In this document: positions 33,201 to 44,360 of the stretch, one piece after another
Numbering within the stretch: position 1 is the first letter of the stretch
How the letters are laid out: every line of letters starts with the position of its first letter
The notes under the pieces: generated by a model
What the model saw: only the letters and a program-made list of their open reading frames with translations
Told to the model about the DNA's origin: nothing
Databases searched by the model: none
Translations under genes and position numbers: made by a program
Origin: Anaeramoeba flamelloides
Taxonomy: Eukaryota > Metamonada > Anaeramoebidae
Length of the DNA stretch: 64,000 nt
Direction: 5' to 3'
Assembly (NCBI GenBank): GCA_027625915.1
Contig: JANTQA010000026.1
Coordinates: 1,922,001-1,986,000 of the forward strand

Positions 33201-36200
33201 TAATTATACCATAACAAGATAAGACCAACTTTGTTTTGTTGTTAAATTGTAAAATTTCTTGTTATTATTTGTGAATTAAGAAAATTTATCTTTTGAAAAT
33301 CCACAAATTATCAATTGAAAAAAGTCAATGTAATAATTTTAAAACCAACTGATATTTTTTAAAAAAAATTAAATATTTGGGTATATATTTAGATAAATTT
33401 TCGTATATAGTTTATAATTTAAAAAAATCGAAAGAAACCTATAAAAAACTGTAAACAATTATTCAATAACAAGTCTCTGAACAATAGTTTAAAAATTCGA
33501 TTATTTAAATCTTTTATAATAAGCCAATTGACATATGGGTTAGAAAGATATAATTATGAAATAAAAAGTTTAAATTATTTAAATTCTTGTATTAATTCAT
33601 GTATTACTGGAATATGTAAAATAAACAGAAATATACCAATTCTTATTTATAAAACAGAATTTAAATTAGACAATTTAGTAATATCAATTAATAAAAAGAA
33701 ATTCAAATTCAAAAATAAATTAAAAAATTTATCTCTCCCTTATTTGGAAAAATTAATAAAATTTAACCAAAGAATAAATAATAAAATCAATTGGAATTCA
33801 AAAGATATTATCGAACTAAAAAAAGAACTATATAAATACATATATAATGAGTTATTGAATTCCACAAGTTGGAAGTGTTGTTAGGTTTTCCAAAATTCAA
33901 AAGAATTGACTAAAATCTTTGATTTTACTCTATTCTTTTAAATTTTGGAAAACCGTCGTTAGCTTTTTTTGAATTTTAGAAATATAAAGAAAATTTCTCT
34001 AATTTTCTTTTTATTACTTAAATTAAAAAAAAGTGCCGTTAGGTTTTCTTGAGTTTTCTGTTTATTTGTGAAGTGTTCTAGGTTTTTTTTACTTTTTGAA
34101 ATAAACAGAAAATTTTAATAAATTTTAGGTTTATTTCAAAAAATAAAAAAAACCTAACGAAAATCGATAGATTTTACAAATAAAACAGAAAACCTCAAGA
34201 AAACCGCCGTTAGGTTTTCCAAAATTTAAAAGAATCGAGTTAAATCTTTGATTTTACTCTATTCTTTTGAATTCTGGAAAACCTAGGCACTTGACGGCAC
34301 TTGACGACACTCCACAAAAATATTTCACAATAATAAAATCTAAAAATTATTTATTTAAAACACAAAAATATTTAAGTTATCCCTCAAGCTCAACAATTCT
34401 AAAATTCAGAACATTCACTAACTGCTCAAATAGATATTACTTTGTAATTAATAAAAATTCAAATGAATTTTGTCCTTTATGTTTAAAGTATAAACAGAAG
34501 GAAATTAGAAAATATTGATCATTTTTTATGGATATGTCCTTCCTATGTAAAAGATAGATTAATTTTTCACAATAAATTAAAAGAAATAAATCTTAATGAA
34601 ATAATTTTAAACTGTGATAGTTTGAAACTATTTTCATTAATTAATAATCGTGAAATCTATGATTTTACGCTTAAATTTCTGAGAGTAAATTTAAGTCTAA
34701 GGACAACTAGAGTGTAATTTACACTTATTCGATAATAATAAAAAAAAAAACAAACTGATATTTTTTAACCCCATTCCAGAAATTTGAACACACTCAAAAT
34801 CAAAAACTGGCTAAAAAAATCTTATTTTTTGTATTTTTATTTTTTTTTCTTGTCAAGTATTAAATGTTTTCAACAGTTAATCTGATAAGGAGAGAATTTT
34901 GAAGTGACTAAATTTGTGTCTTCTAATTCAAAGAGTATCTGGATATACGTCACGTCTTGATACAGTCATTAGAAGTATTTGAAACTTAATTTATTCTTCT
35001 AAATTTATTATATTTTTCAAAACATAATATTAAATCAAGTTTAAGTTACCTAGTATTAATGTTTTGATATGTCAATTTTTGTTATCTAAATAAAAAGAAA
35101 AAAAATATATGATAAAAAAAATCAATTTGTTCAAAATAATGAAACAAGCGGAAATAAAAAAATAATATTCTAAATTTGTTGAAATTTCACCAACAATTAA
35201 TGATCGATCAAATGATAAGATACCATCGACTAATTGTATGTGAATTTTTTATATTTAACTGTACTCAACACTAACTTTAACCAAATTTCGATCATTGAAA
35301 AAATTTCCAATCTAACGAAACAGATTACCTAATTGGAAAAAAGAAATGAAAACAAAACAGAGAAAAAAGTGAAAAAATTTGTTAAAATCAAAATTATTTC
35401 CAAATTGAAATGAAACGTGCCGTGTTGTTATTCTTTAAACTGTTTTAACTGTGTTCAAATTTTTGGAATTTAGTTTATTATTTTCCAAGTACTGATTTTT
35501 ATTTTGAACAAATTGTAAGTTTTTTTGATAATTATATTATTTAAATTCTCTTTGTTACTCAAAAAATGTATTTTTTTTGTTCAAGAAAACTTATTCTTTT
35601 TAATTAATTTTCTCAAAAAACTAACAAAAGACAAATCAAATTTATTTCTAAATTGTGAAAAAAAATAATTTGTAAAATAAGAAAAAATGAGAAAAAAACC
35701 TAATTTTCTGTGTAATTTTACAAATATTTGAAAAAAGATCTTTGATTAAACAAAGTAGAAAATCTCAAATTTTAATTTATCAGGGATTTTTTTCATGTCA
35801 GGGATTTTTTGAATTACTATAACCTTCTTTTTTTAAAAATGAACCAATAAGATTTTTAATTGTTGAATATTCAGAAAAATTGTTAAGAAATTTCTTTAAT
35901 TTTAAAATCAAATCCTTTATATAAATAACCAAATTTTTTATGAAACTAGTAATAAACCTACCTAAAGTTAATTAAATTAGGGTTGTCAATAGAATACTCA
36001 AGTAATTGTTTGATAACATAAAGAAGATCTACTTTTTTTGAAAAACAATAGAGTTCTATAGAGGCTTACTAGAGTTTGGAAAATGATTTTTTTTGTTCTT
36101 GTTTTTTTGATTGATTGAATAGTGTTTTGAACAAGTGTAATATTTTTAATTAATCATCATTCTAATAAGAGAGTGAGTTATAATTTTAAAAAGTTTGATT

Positions 36201-39200
36201 TTTAAAAAAAAAAGAATTTGATTTCAAATAAAGGAAATTACACAAAACAATTTTCCTAATATTAACAATTAAAAATCTTATCAGGGATTTTTTTCATTTC
36301 CAGTATTTTTTTCACTACTATATACCTTTTATCTTTTTTTCAAATTGTTAAAAATAAATTTTATCAAAAAAGGTAGATAATTTTCCAAATATGGGAAAAA
36401 AATGTTCATGGTACTTAGTTATCAGATACACCCTAATATAAGCAAAATTATTTTTTAAAGGTTAATGAATGACTGTTAAAATAGAATTATACTAATTAAA
36501 AATTTATCTCAAAGTTCAATAAGGAAGAGCTGAATTAATTTCTAAAATATCCATTTCAAATTGATTTTGAAATGGATCTTTAGGTTTCTTCAACTAATAA
36601 TGGGAAAAATATTTTTGGAATTTAAAATAAAAATTTTCATTTATTAATTGGAAAATAACAGTCTTTTGAAAAAAAAATAAAAAGTTATTTTTGAATTTTA
36701 CTAAAATTTAGGATCACATATTTCATTAGACTATCCTGTTTTTCAACAGAAAACAATTCATTTAAATACAATATTTGAAGATCAAAGAAACCCTTAATTA
36801 ATATAAAAATGACCGAGGTTTTTTGGAATAAGTGTTTTTTATGATCATAGAATCAAAAAAGAATGGTACTCAATTGGAAACCTTTGGATCTAAAACAATT
36901 TTTTTTGAAAAAGCAGACAGACCAAAGAAAATTAGAAAAATTGAAATTTTATCACTTTGTGGAAAATATTTTCTATTTTTGGATTGTTTCGAAATTAAGA
37001 CAAATTAATAATAATTAAATGATTTTTCATAAATAATAAAAATAATAAATTAAACACTTTTAAAAGAAACAATAATACCTTTTATTTGATAGAAAAGATA
37101 CTCTTAATATTAATTAATACATTTTTACCTTCTTAGTAGTTTTACATTCTTAAATTTATTAACATTTAATTCCAAAAAATCAAAAACAAGATTCAGTGTC
37201 TTCATTCTTTTAAGGCATGCAAGATATTCTAATAAACATTCTTTAAATACCATTATTCAAAAACATTTTTATTAAAAGGAAACATGAAAGAAAATTTTTA
37301 ATTCATCTAAAATCATTTCTTTTTTAAATAATATTTTAATAATATTTTTATGTAATTAATAGATTGGAGATTTGAAACTTCTTCAAAAAAAGATAAATTA
37401 ATTTATAATACGGTAAATAATTCAAATTTTTTTTTTTTTAATTTAGTTATTTATTATTTACATTTATTTATTTTAATTAAAACAAATCATGATTTACTTA
37501 CTCATTTATTTTAAAATTAACATAGATAATCAGATGGTTTGGGGATTCCTCTCTTTCACCATATTCTATTCATAAAATGGTTGATGTTGGTTATTCATTA
37601 GGAATTAAACCAGGAGAATGGTATATTATTTATTTATTTTATTTTTTTTTTTTCAAAAAAATATTTTCGAAAATCATTTAATTAATTTTTATTAAAAAAA
37701 AAATGTATATATATATATATATGTTTGTATTTATTTATTTAGGCATTCACCCACGACCGTTTCAGTTGTATTGAAGTAAATACTTGATCCTATCTTGATT
37801 ACTTTTTCCTTTTTCTTTGATAACAATTATATTTTCTTTTACAAAATTCAATTAGCTATTACATTTAGTATTTAAAATTCAAGTAATTTGAAATGTATTC
37901 AGTTTATGTGTGTATGTAAAGTCTCGTTCAATAAATTCTATTCAATGAGATCTTATCAAAAAAAAAAATGTTAAAAAAATTTTTGTTCCCCTTTCATTCG
38001 AACTTCTCGTTCAAAATTTCAAAATTTCTTTTGAAAATTAAAATTGTCGACATCAAGATTTTTTACTTGTAAGTGTATGAATTTTAAAAGAAAATACCAA
38101 GCCTCACTTTTCTTATTGTTAATTTGGAGTTTCAAACATTTTTATTTGTTCAAATTGACAAAGAAAAAAAGAAAGCAAAAAAAAAGGTAAATTTAAAAAA
38201 CAAAATAAAAAAATTTTACTAAAAAAGAAAAAATGATTTGATCTAAAAATCAAAAATTTATTTTGAGAAGAAAAATGAATTAAACTCATAGAATATGTTC
38301 TATTTCTTAAATAAAACTGGGCCCCTTTGACTGAAAAAGAGTTTATAATTCTTGTTTTATTTATTAAAATTTGAGCATTGGAAAAACAACGATCAATGAA
38401 TTCATAGATCTTATTTATCTTTTCCATTAAATTTATGTAAAAAGTAATAAATTTTTTTGTTGAATGTAAAATTCCATTTAATCCAAGAAAAATTTTTATT
38501 TCAATTTCCAAAATATTTTTCCCATTATTAGTTGAAGAAACCTAAAGATCTTTTCAAAATCAATTTTAAACGGATATTTTACTTTATAATAAATCTCTTC
38601 ATTATAGTACTTTTTGATTTAAAACTTGAGATTTTTTCAAGTTGAATTTATCAGTAACTATAAAATCAAAAAAGTTTATTATATCTCATTCAGTACACGG
38701 TTGACGTATTTTGAAAAAAAATACTTTTTCTACAATATAAAAAAGATGACTATCATTAAACTATTTAACCACTAATAAAAATGTTGATGAATCAAAATAA
38801 TGATAAAAAGTTTAAATAAAAAACGAAAATAAAAAAAAAGTTTTTTCCAAGTTTCTTTTTTTTTTCTTTTGACAAATTGTGTTTTCAGAAAACAAGCAGG
38901 ATCAAAACAGTTTGTAATAATAAATATCATATTTATCGCATAATTAATGAAGTGTCAGCATTTCTTTTTTAAACATTATCAATGATAATAACAAGGTCTT
39001 CTTGGATTTTTGTTAGTTAAGATTAAGATCTTTTTACCCTTAAAAAATATTTCAGTTAACAGAACTTAAATCTTCACCAATTCAAAAAAAAAAATCAACA
39101 TTTTCAATTTTTTTCGTAACCATTGATCTAAAAAACATTTGTACTTGGAATTAACATTTTAAACGAATAAAAAACAATACAAATCACTTGTAAGAAAAAT

Positions 39201-42200
39201 TTTGATTTTTAAAAAAAATAATCTTTTACAACTTGGTATGTCCTTTCAACAAAGCCATTATTTGAGGTTTAATCAATAATTTAAATTGTGTAATTTTTTT
39301 TTGAAGATTTCGAATTTTTGTTTATGATTTTTAGTTTAATTTGTTTCTACATTCAATTTTTTTTTTTTGTAATTTGAATTGTTTATTTGGATTTGAAAAC
39401 AGGAAGCTTGGATCGAAAAAAAGAATTTTCAAAAAATGTAATTGGTTATGCTTTCTATTGCAATTGTTTTACAAGATCTCTTTATACTTTTAGATCAAAG
39501 ACAAAATTTTTCAAACATTACACAAACATTTTTCCAGTTTCTTGAAAAACCTTAATTCTGAAAAAGTAAAATGAAATTTTCTTTTCTAATTCTAAAGGAT
39601 AAAGAAAGTAAAAAACAAAATTTTGATAAAGACTCTTTAATTCATTCAAATTGGTTTTTAAAACTCGAAACAAAGAGAATATTTGATAAAGTGTATCAAT
39701 TGTCCTGAATGTAAATTTTAAGATAAAAGAATCACTTACCTTTTTAAAATGACATTCAATTGTTAGTTATTTTCAAAAACATTAAAGGGGCATTAGATGA
39801 AACAACTTATTCCTACCAATTTCTGACATTTAAAAATATTGTTAAGTTTTCTCAATTTTTTTCAAAATTATTAAATAGGACTAACCTTTTTTGATAAATT
39901 TAGATATTTAGAAATCACAGAAACCAATTTTTGGCTGATCAAAAATTTCAAACTTTTAACCATATTTGATAAGGCTCTAACTCTTGATAAATTAATTTAA
40001 TTTTCAAATTGAAGCAAAATCCAGAAAAATAATTTACTAAAAAAAAATGCGTCAATTGTCTCAAACTAAAATATTTAAAATTAAAAAAAAAAATCTCTTG
40101 TTTTGCTAAAATTTTAATTTGATCGGTCAAAATATCACTAATTAATTGATCCAAACAAAAGTGTACGATATGATTACTTGTAAAACACCAAATGTAGTAC
40201 TTGTTCTATTAATTTGATAATTATATTAAAAATAATATTTATCTGTATAAAATCTTTATATGTATATATCTTCTTAAAAATTATCTAATTAAGAAAACTT
40301 GTAACAAGAAGTCATGGTTCATATTTCCAAATGTATGTCGCACAAGATGCATGTATTGTTTTGGATTCCATTGAAAAAATAGCACTTTCATCAAAGCCAT
40401 TAAATCTCAAAAAAATGTTGTTTTCATCAATTTTATATGATGAATATTATCATAAAATTGATCTGGGTGAAACGGTTAAAGAAACGGTTCTCGAGACTTC
40501 TAATATTAAAATAATTGTTGATAATGAATTATTTTCTGCTTCAGTAATTAAAAAACAAAAGAAGAAAAAGGCACAATATTATCAATTAAATTATTTAAAG
40601 CAAAGAACTCAAGAAAAGCAGTTTGAAGAAGAACAAAATAATAATTTCCAAAACTCAAAAGATGAAAATTCGCATGTATTTCGCGAAATACAAACTAGAA
40701 AAGATTTTGAAAAAAAAGTCGAAAAAATAAATCAAGAAGCAAAACAAATGAGAAAGGATACCAAAAGAGAAGATTTACAAGATAATAATGATGTTATAAC
40801 CAGTAACAAGACTCTTCCAATATCGAAATCTTTGAATTATATTTCAAATAAAAAAATGCAAACAATTAATGAAAATGATAAATATAATGAAGATTTTGAT
40901 ATGACTTACACTGGAAATGAAAATGAAAATCAAAATGAAAATGATTTTGAAGTTAACAAGGAAAAAATTGATAAGAAAATCGAAAATAATTCAAAAATTA
41001 AGAATACTGAACAAAAAGAAAATTATTCAAATTCAAAAAATAAAAAAAAAATAAAAAAGAAAAAGAAAAGGAAATTTGGAATTAAATTTTCACCACATAT
41101 TAGAAGAAAGAAATACAAACAATATCAACCAAAAAAAAAAAAAACCGCATTGACTACAATCCAGTCTATGCCTGTCGGGGTAAATCAACTAGTTGGCGGG
41201 GGCTTACAATTAAATAATGATAATAATAATAACAACAGTGGTTGGGAAATAATTTCTACAAATGAAACGTCTGTAAATGATGATTCAATTTTGACAGATA
41301 ATTTTTCAAATGCTTCTGATAGTGATTTTTCACAATCAATTAGTCAAAAAACTAACAAAAATATTAAAAATCAACAAGAATTAAATGTTTCTATTAAAGA
41401 TAATCAAATAAAAGAAAAAACAGATGATGACTTTGGTGACTTTGATGGCTTTGATGACTTTGATATAATTTCACAAGATGAAATTGAAGGCTATTGGGAT
41501 AAACAAAAAAATGAAGTGAAAACTACAATTTTACAAGTAAAAGAACAAGAAAATGCCAAAAAACGTTTAAAAACAAAGAAAAAGGGCAATTCTAAAAATG
41601 AACATGATCCGAATTTAAATAGTAACAATAAGGATACGATAAAGACAAATAAGAAGAAGAAGAAGAAGAAGAAGAAAAATAATCAGAAGAAAAAAAAGAA
41701 GAAAAATAAAATGGAGAGGAAGAGGGGGGGGGAGGAGAAGAGAGGGGGGGGGGAGAATACGAAAGAAACAAAGAAAACAAAAGAAACAAAAGAAGAAGAG
41801 GAAGAAAGTAAAACAGAAATAGATCGTAAAAAGAAAGTTAAAAAAAAGAAAGGAAAGAGTAAAAAAAAAACAGGAAAAAAAAAGAAGAATAAAAAGGGAA
41901 AAAATAACAAAAAAAGAAATAAGAAGTACAAAGGCCAATATTTTAAAAAATTCATTAATTTGTCATTTGATTTTATCGAGGTTCGAAATGATGACGATAT
42001 CAAAAAAAATCAAGATAATGAAGAAGAATTAGATGATTATGATAACGACGATGAGGATGATTTCAATATAATTTCTGATGTTAAAAAAAAGGATCCCCAA
42101 ATTAGACTTCGAATTAATTTGACATATTGTGATGGCAAAAATAATTCAAAATCTGATAATAAAAATAATGTAAAAAAAAATTGGTGGACTCCTATCATCA

Positions 42201-42586
42201 TTTTTATACCAATTCGATTGGGATTGCGTAGTTTTAATACCAAATATTCTGAACCCCTGAAGCAAATTCTGGCATTTCCTCAGACTTTAGGAATCGTGGG
42301 AGGTAAGCCAAATACAAGTTTATATTTTGTCGCAGTACAAAAAGACAATTTATATTTTTTAGATCCGCACCGTACACAAATAAGTGTTGAAACATATAAC
42401 CAAAATCAATTTGATACCAAAACTTATCATCATAATTTTGTCTATAGAATTAAAGTGAAAAATATAGACCCTTCAATGGTAATAGGGTTTTTACTAAAAG
42501 ATTACCGAGATTATTTGGATTTTGTTCATCTTTCAAAACAATTTTTAAAAAGATGGAAAGGATTAGAAATCTTTTCAATGATTTAA
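30231..42586 (+). CDS. ATG4: ATG4 autophagy cysteine protease (peptidase C54), six visible exons
   Basis: ATG4 trims ATG8 and removes it from phosphatidylethanolamine on autophagic membranes. Exons: up to 30507; 32530-32577; 37363-37412; 37526-37620; 37743-37775; 40294-42586. Spliced, they read GYTSDTGWGCMYRTG, GQMMLAQAFQRFLLGR, DWRFETSS, IIRWFGDSSLSPYSIHKMVD, GEWHSPTTVSVVLKKL and YVAQDACIV, each matching the family in order. The catalytic Cys is at 30492 (GWGC) and the Asp/His pair at 42362/42368 (LDPH), with IPIRLGL and GIVGGKPN before it. A Lys-rich, partly acidic insert of about 600 residues (40.4-42.17 kb) separates YVAQD from NWWTPII. The exon frame is open from 30231 (about 931 residues) but its first ATG is 30339, already inside conserved sequence, so a first exon may lie upstream. 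Confidence 0.92.
30920..31055 (-). mobile_element. Possible LINE reverse-transcriptase fragment
   Basis: The minus strand reads IIEMIKRFRMNSHHKKSKDK and then IFYLGICLEKNTS, resembling L7's KIIKDFGMNPNDDKTKK and ILYLGIWLDKKTH in the right order and spacing. It lies in a 124-codon frame (30759-31133) whose remainder matches nothing. It is in ATG4 intron 1, antisense to the gene. Confidence 0.38.
31132..31194. repeat. 9-bp tandem repeat, seven units
   Basis: Seven near-identical CAGAAATCT units inside ATG4 intron 1, the last degenerating to CAGAAACCT. Confidence 0.9.
33347..34768 (+). mobile_element. LINE copy L4 in ATG4 intron 2, with target duplication and internal array
   Basis: Flanked by AACTGATATTTTTTAA at 33347-33362 and 34753-34768. 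A 5'-truncated copy (33363-34752), beginning just before the YLGI motif (YLGIYLDKFS-like), with QLTYGLERYNYE near 33520, then an array (33880-34315), then STILKFRTFTNCSNRYYFVI, and the zinc-knuckle CPLC plus DHFLWICPSY with the expected H and C. It ends with an AGTGTAATTTACACT stem-loop (34710-34724) and ATAATAATAAAAAAA. The frame is broken. Confidence 0.85.
33880..34315. repeat. Hairpin array H5 (inside LINE L4)
   Basis: The most complete array: type A (33880-33953), type B (33958-34035), type C (34040-34205) and type A again (34209-34287), each bounded by GTTAGGTTTT and AAAACCTAAC forms. It ends with direct 10-bp units CACTTGACGG, CACTTGACGA, CACTCCAC. The LINE coding sequence continues on both sides. 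Confidence 0.82.
35810..36335 (+). mobile_element. R2 foldback element, copy b
   Basis: An uninterrupted copy of about 520 bp in ATG4 intron 2. Its terminal arms include AATAAGATTTTTAATTGTTG on the left and the complement of TAACAATTAAAAATCTTATC on the right. The interior carries AATAAACCTACCTAAAGTTA and GAACAAGTGTAATATTTTTA. It serves as an empty-site reference for R3 in copy a. Confidence 0.7.
36500..36650 (+). repeat. Inverted repeat, left arm (ATG4 intron 2)
   Basis: About 150 bp, including GATCTTTAGGTTTCTTCAAC and TAATGGGAAAAATATTTTTG, which reappears reversed at about 38470-38665. Together the arms enclose ATG4 exons 3-5. Confidence 0.75.
37413..37525 (+). other. ATG4 intron 3
   Basis: 113 bp, donor GTAAAT, acceptor ACATAG, phase 0. 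It separates IYNT from IIRWFGD. With intron 4 it shows what a short, uninvaded intron looks like in this gene. Confidence 0.82.
37621..37742 (+). other. ATG4 intron 4
   Basis: 122 bp, donor GTATAT, acceptor TTTAG, phase 2 (TG + G = Trp of GEWHSP). It contains a (TA)n run at about 37707-37722. Confidence 0.82.
38095..38343. mobile_element. R3 element, copy c (right half recognised)
   Basis: Shares the right half and terminus of R3 (GGGCCCCTTTGACTGAAAAA at 38322) with the copies at 13.8 and 17.8 kb. The left end is not recognised, so the copy is truncated or too diverged to see. It lies in ATG4 intron 5. Confidence 0.6.
38470..38665 (-). repeat. Inverted repeat, right arm (ATG4 intron 5)
   Basis: The complement of the 36.5-kb arm (CCCATTATTAGTTGAAGAAA and CCTAAAGATC at 38521-38550). 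Similarity is about 75-80 percent by eye. Confidence 0.75.
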
Positions 42587-43942
42587 TTTCAATAATCAAT
42601 TATCAATTAATTATTAATTATTTATTTTTTATTTTTATTTTCATTTCATTTTTATTTATTTCTTTTATTTCTTTTTCTTTATTTTTATTTATTTTATTTA
42701 TTTATTGTTTGATTTGTTATTTTATTTTTACATTGCCTTTATTTATTATAATCTACAAATTATTAAATAATCATGTAACGAATAATTAATTTATCAAAAT
42801 TTTATTTTACTATTTTTATTTGATTTTTATTGTCTAAAAAAAAATTAAAAGGGACTTTAAAGTTTGTATTTTGATTTAGAAAATTAATCAATAAATTATA
42901 ATGTAAAATTAATATTTTCTTTTTACACTTTATTTTTTTTTAAAAAAAATAAATTTCCAACATCTTCACTAATTTTCTTATTTTTAGAAATATTTCCTGT
43001 AACTGTTTTTTGAAAAAAAAAAATACAAAAAAATATATAAGTTGAAAGATTTTAATTAATTAGAATTTACTTCAATTTTGAAATATTTATTAAATAGAAA
43101 CTTTCTCAATAAAATGAATAAAATGTTAAATTTCACTAATTCTTCGAAAATAAACTTATTTTTTTTAAAGATTTACAAGAACATGTGTATAAAGGGATCG
43201 GTACTCTTCAACAGTGAAAATTTTGAAAATAATTTATTAGTGATATTCTCTACTTACATATTTTGTCTATGCCAAGTGTCGAAAAATTCGATTCAAAAAA
43301 GAAACTCAGAAAAAAAATTGTTTTGAGATCAAATTTTTTTTTCAATTTTTTTCCGAAAAAGAAAATAAAACTTAAATTCATTTTATTTCTTTCAATAGAA
43401 AATATTTTTATTAACTTTTTTTTTTATTATCATTTTCATCATTATTATACAATAAAAAGTTTTTGTTACCAGGAATATTAATTGAAAGATTTTTTTTCTT
43501 ATTTGAGATTATTCTTTTGGTTAACCAGAAAAATGAATTATTCAAAATATTATAAAATATTTGTATTGTTTATAGAAGGGTAGTTAACATTATTATAGTG
43601 TCAAAACAAGTTATAAATTTTACCTAGAAATTGGGGTTATGTTCTAAGATGAAATTTGAATATTTCAAATAATTCTCTGAAAGATATTTGGGAATGAAGA
43701 AATTTTATCCTCAAAATTTAAAATTATTTTTTTAATTCCAAAAATAATTAAAATTCTTATCACAATTCATGTGAATAAGATAAGAGAATTTGTTTAAAAA
43801 GATCTTTCAATATTCAAAATTTTTTTTTGGATTTTTTTTTATTTTTTGCAAACGATAAAATAACTTTTTTCCAATTTTGAGGAATATTTTTGTTTTGCTA
43901 ATATTATTTTAAATGTAATTGTTAAACTTTGATTTAAATTCT
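42587..43942. other. 3' flank of ATG4
   Basis: A/T-rich with hydrophobic chance frames (42553-42789, 43078-43481); nothing recognised. Confidence 0.5.
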
Positions 43943-44360
43943 AATAAAATGGAATTTTTTGAGAACCGGTATGGGCAAGTGGCAACACAGCCTAGTGTAC
44001 AATCTGAAGACCGGGGTTCTATTCCCTTAACCATTATTTCTTATTGTTTGCCATTTTCTCAAATAGCCACCACGGTGTAATTTTAATTAAAAATCGGGCT
44101 TATGCTTCTTAGAACCACTAATTCTTTGAGGAAATCGTTTGACCGAATTGAATCTTTTTGACTATTATAAAACTGAACGGAATTGGAACAAAATCCCTCT
44201 CAATTTATGGAGCGGATCCGATTTTTGGGAGAAATGACCAGCTCTCACTTGGTTCAACAATATCTCTAATTCAAATTAGGGATTCGGGCAAACAGGTGGA
44301 CTTTTAGTACCCACTCTTTAATGGAAAAAAAAAAAAAAAAAAAATAAAATGGAATTTTTT
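43943..44360 (+). mobile_element. tRNA-derived SINE, copy 1, with target duplication
   Basis: The element (43961-44342, about 380 bp) is flanked by AATAAAATGGAATTTTTT at 43943-43960 and 44343-44360. The head has a pol III A box (TGGGCAAGTGG, 43972) and B box (GGTTCTATTCC, 44015) about 33 bp apart, as in tRNA genes. The body is unique; the tail has AATTAGGGATTCGGGCAAA like the LINE 3' end, then a GTGG/CCAC stem-loop and an A20 tail. The shared tail implies mobilisation by the LINE in this window. Intact duplications indicate a fairly recent insertion. It is more GC-rich than its surroundings. Confidence 0.88.

Larger units (their letters stand above)
32578..37362 (+). other. ATG4 intron 2
   Basis: 4,785 bp, donor GTAATT, acceptor TTAATAG, phase 1 (G + AT = Asp). 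It carries a 5'-truncated LINE in the gene's own orientation (33363-34752), itself holding a hairpin array, an R2 foldback copy (about 35810-36335) and one arm of an inverted repeat (36500-36650). Elsewhere I see nothing. Confidence 0.85.
37776..40293 (+). other. ATG4 intron 5
   Basis: 2,518 bp, donor GTAAAT, phase 2. The acceptor AATTAAG at 40293 gives VVLK-KLVTRS, which matches family VLKKL better than two later in-frame AGs at 40308 and 40311. It holds part of an R3 element (about 38095-38343) and the second arm of an inverted repeat (about 38470-38665). From 38700 to 40290 I see nothing recognisable. Confidence 0.72.

Noticed and set aside
33864-34316. TCCACAA on both sides of array H5 as a target duplication
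   Set aside because: The left copy lies inside LINE sequence several bases before the array starts (AAGTTGGAA intervenes), so it is not at the junction.
38119-38511. 130-codon minus-strand frame as a gene
   Set aside because: It overlaps the R3 repeat end, is rich in Phe/Leu from T-runs and matches no family.
43078-43481. Two short plus-strand frames
   Set aside because: The composition is A/T-driven, without domain, context or start signal.
43961-44035. SINE head as a functional tRNA gene
   Set aside because: A and B boxes are present, but no full acceptor stem closes at the expected distance, and the unit continues into a LINE-like tail with A-tail and target duplications.
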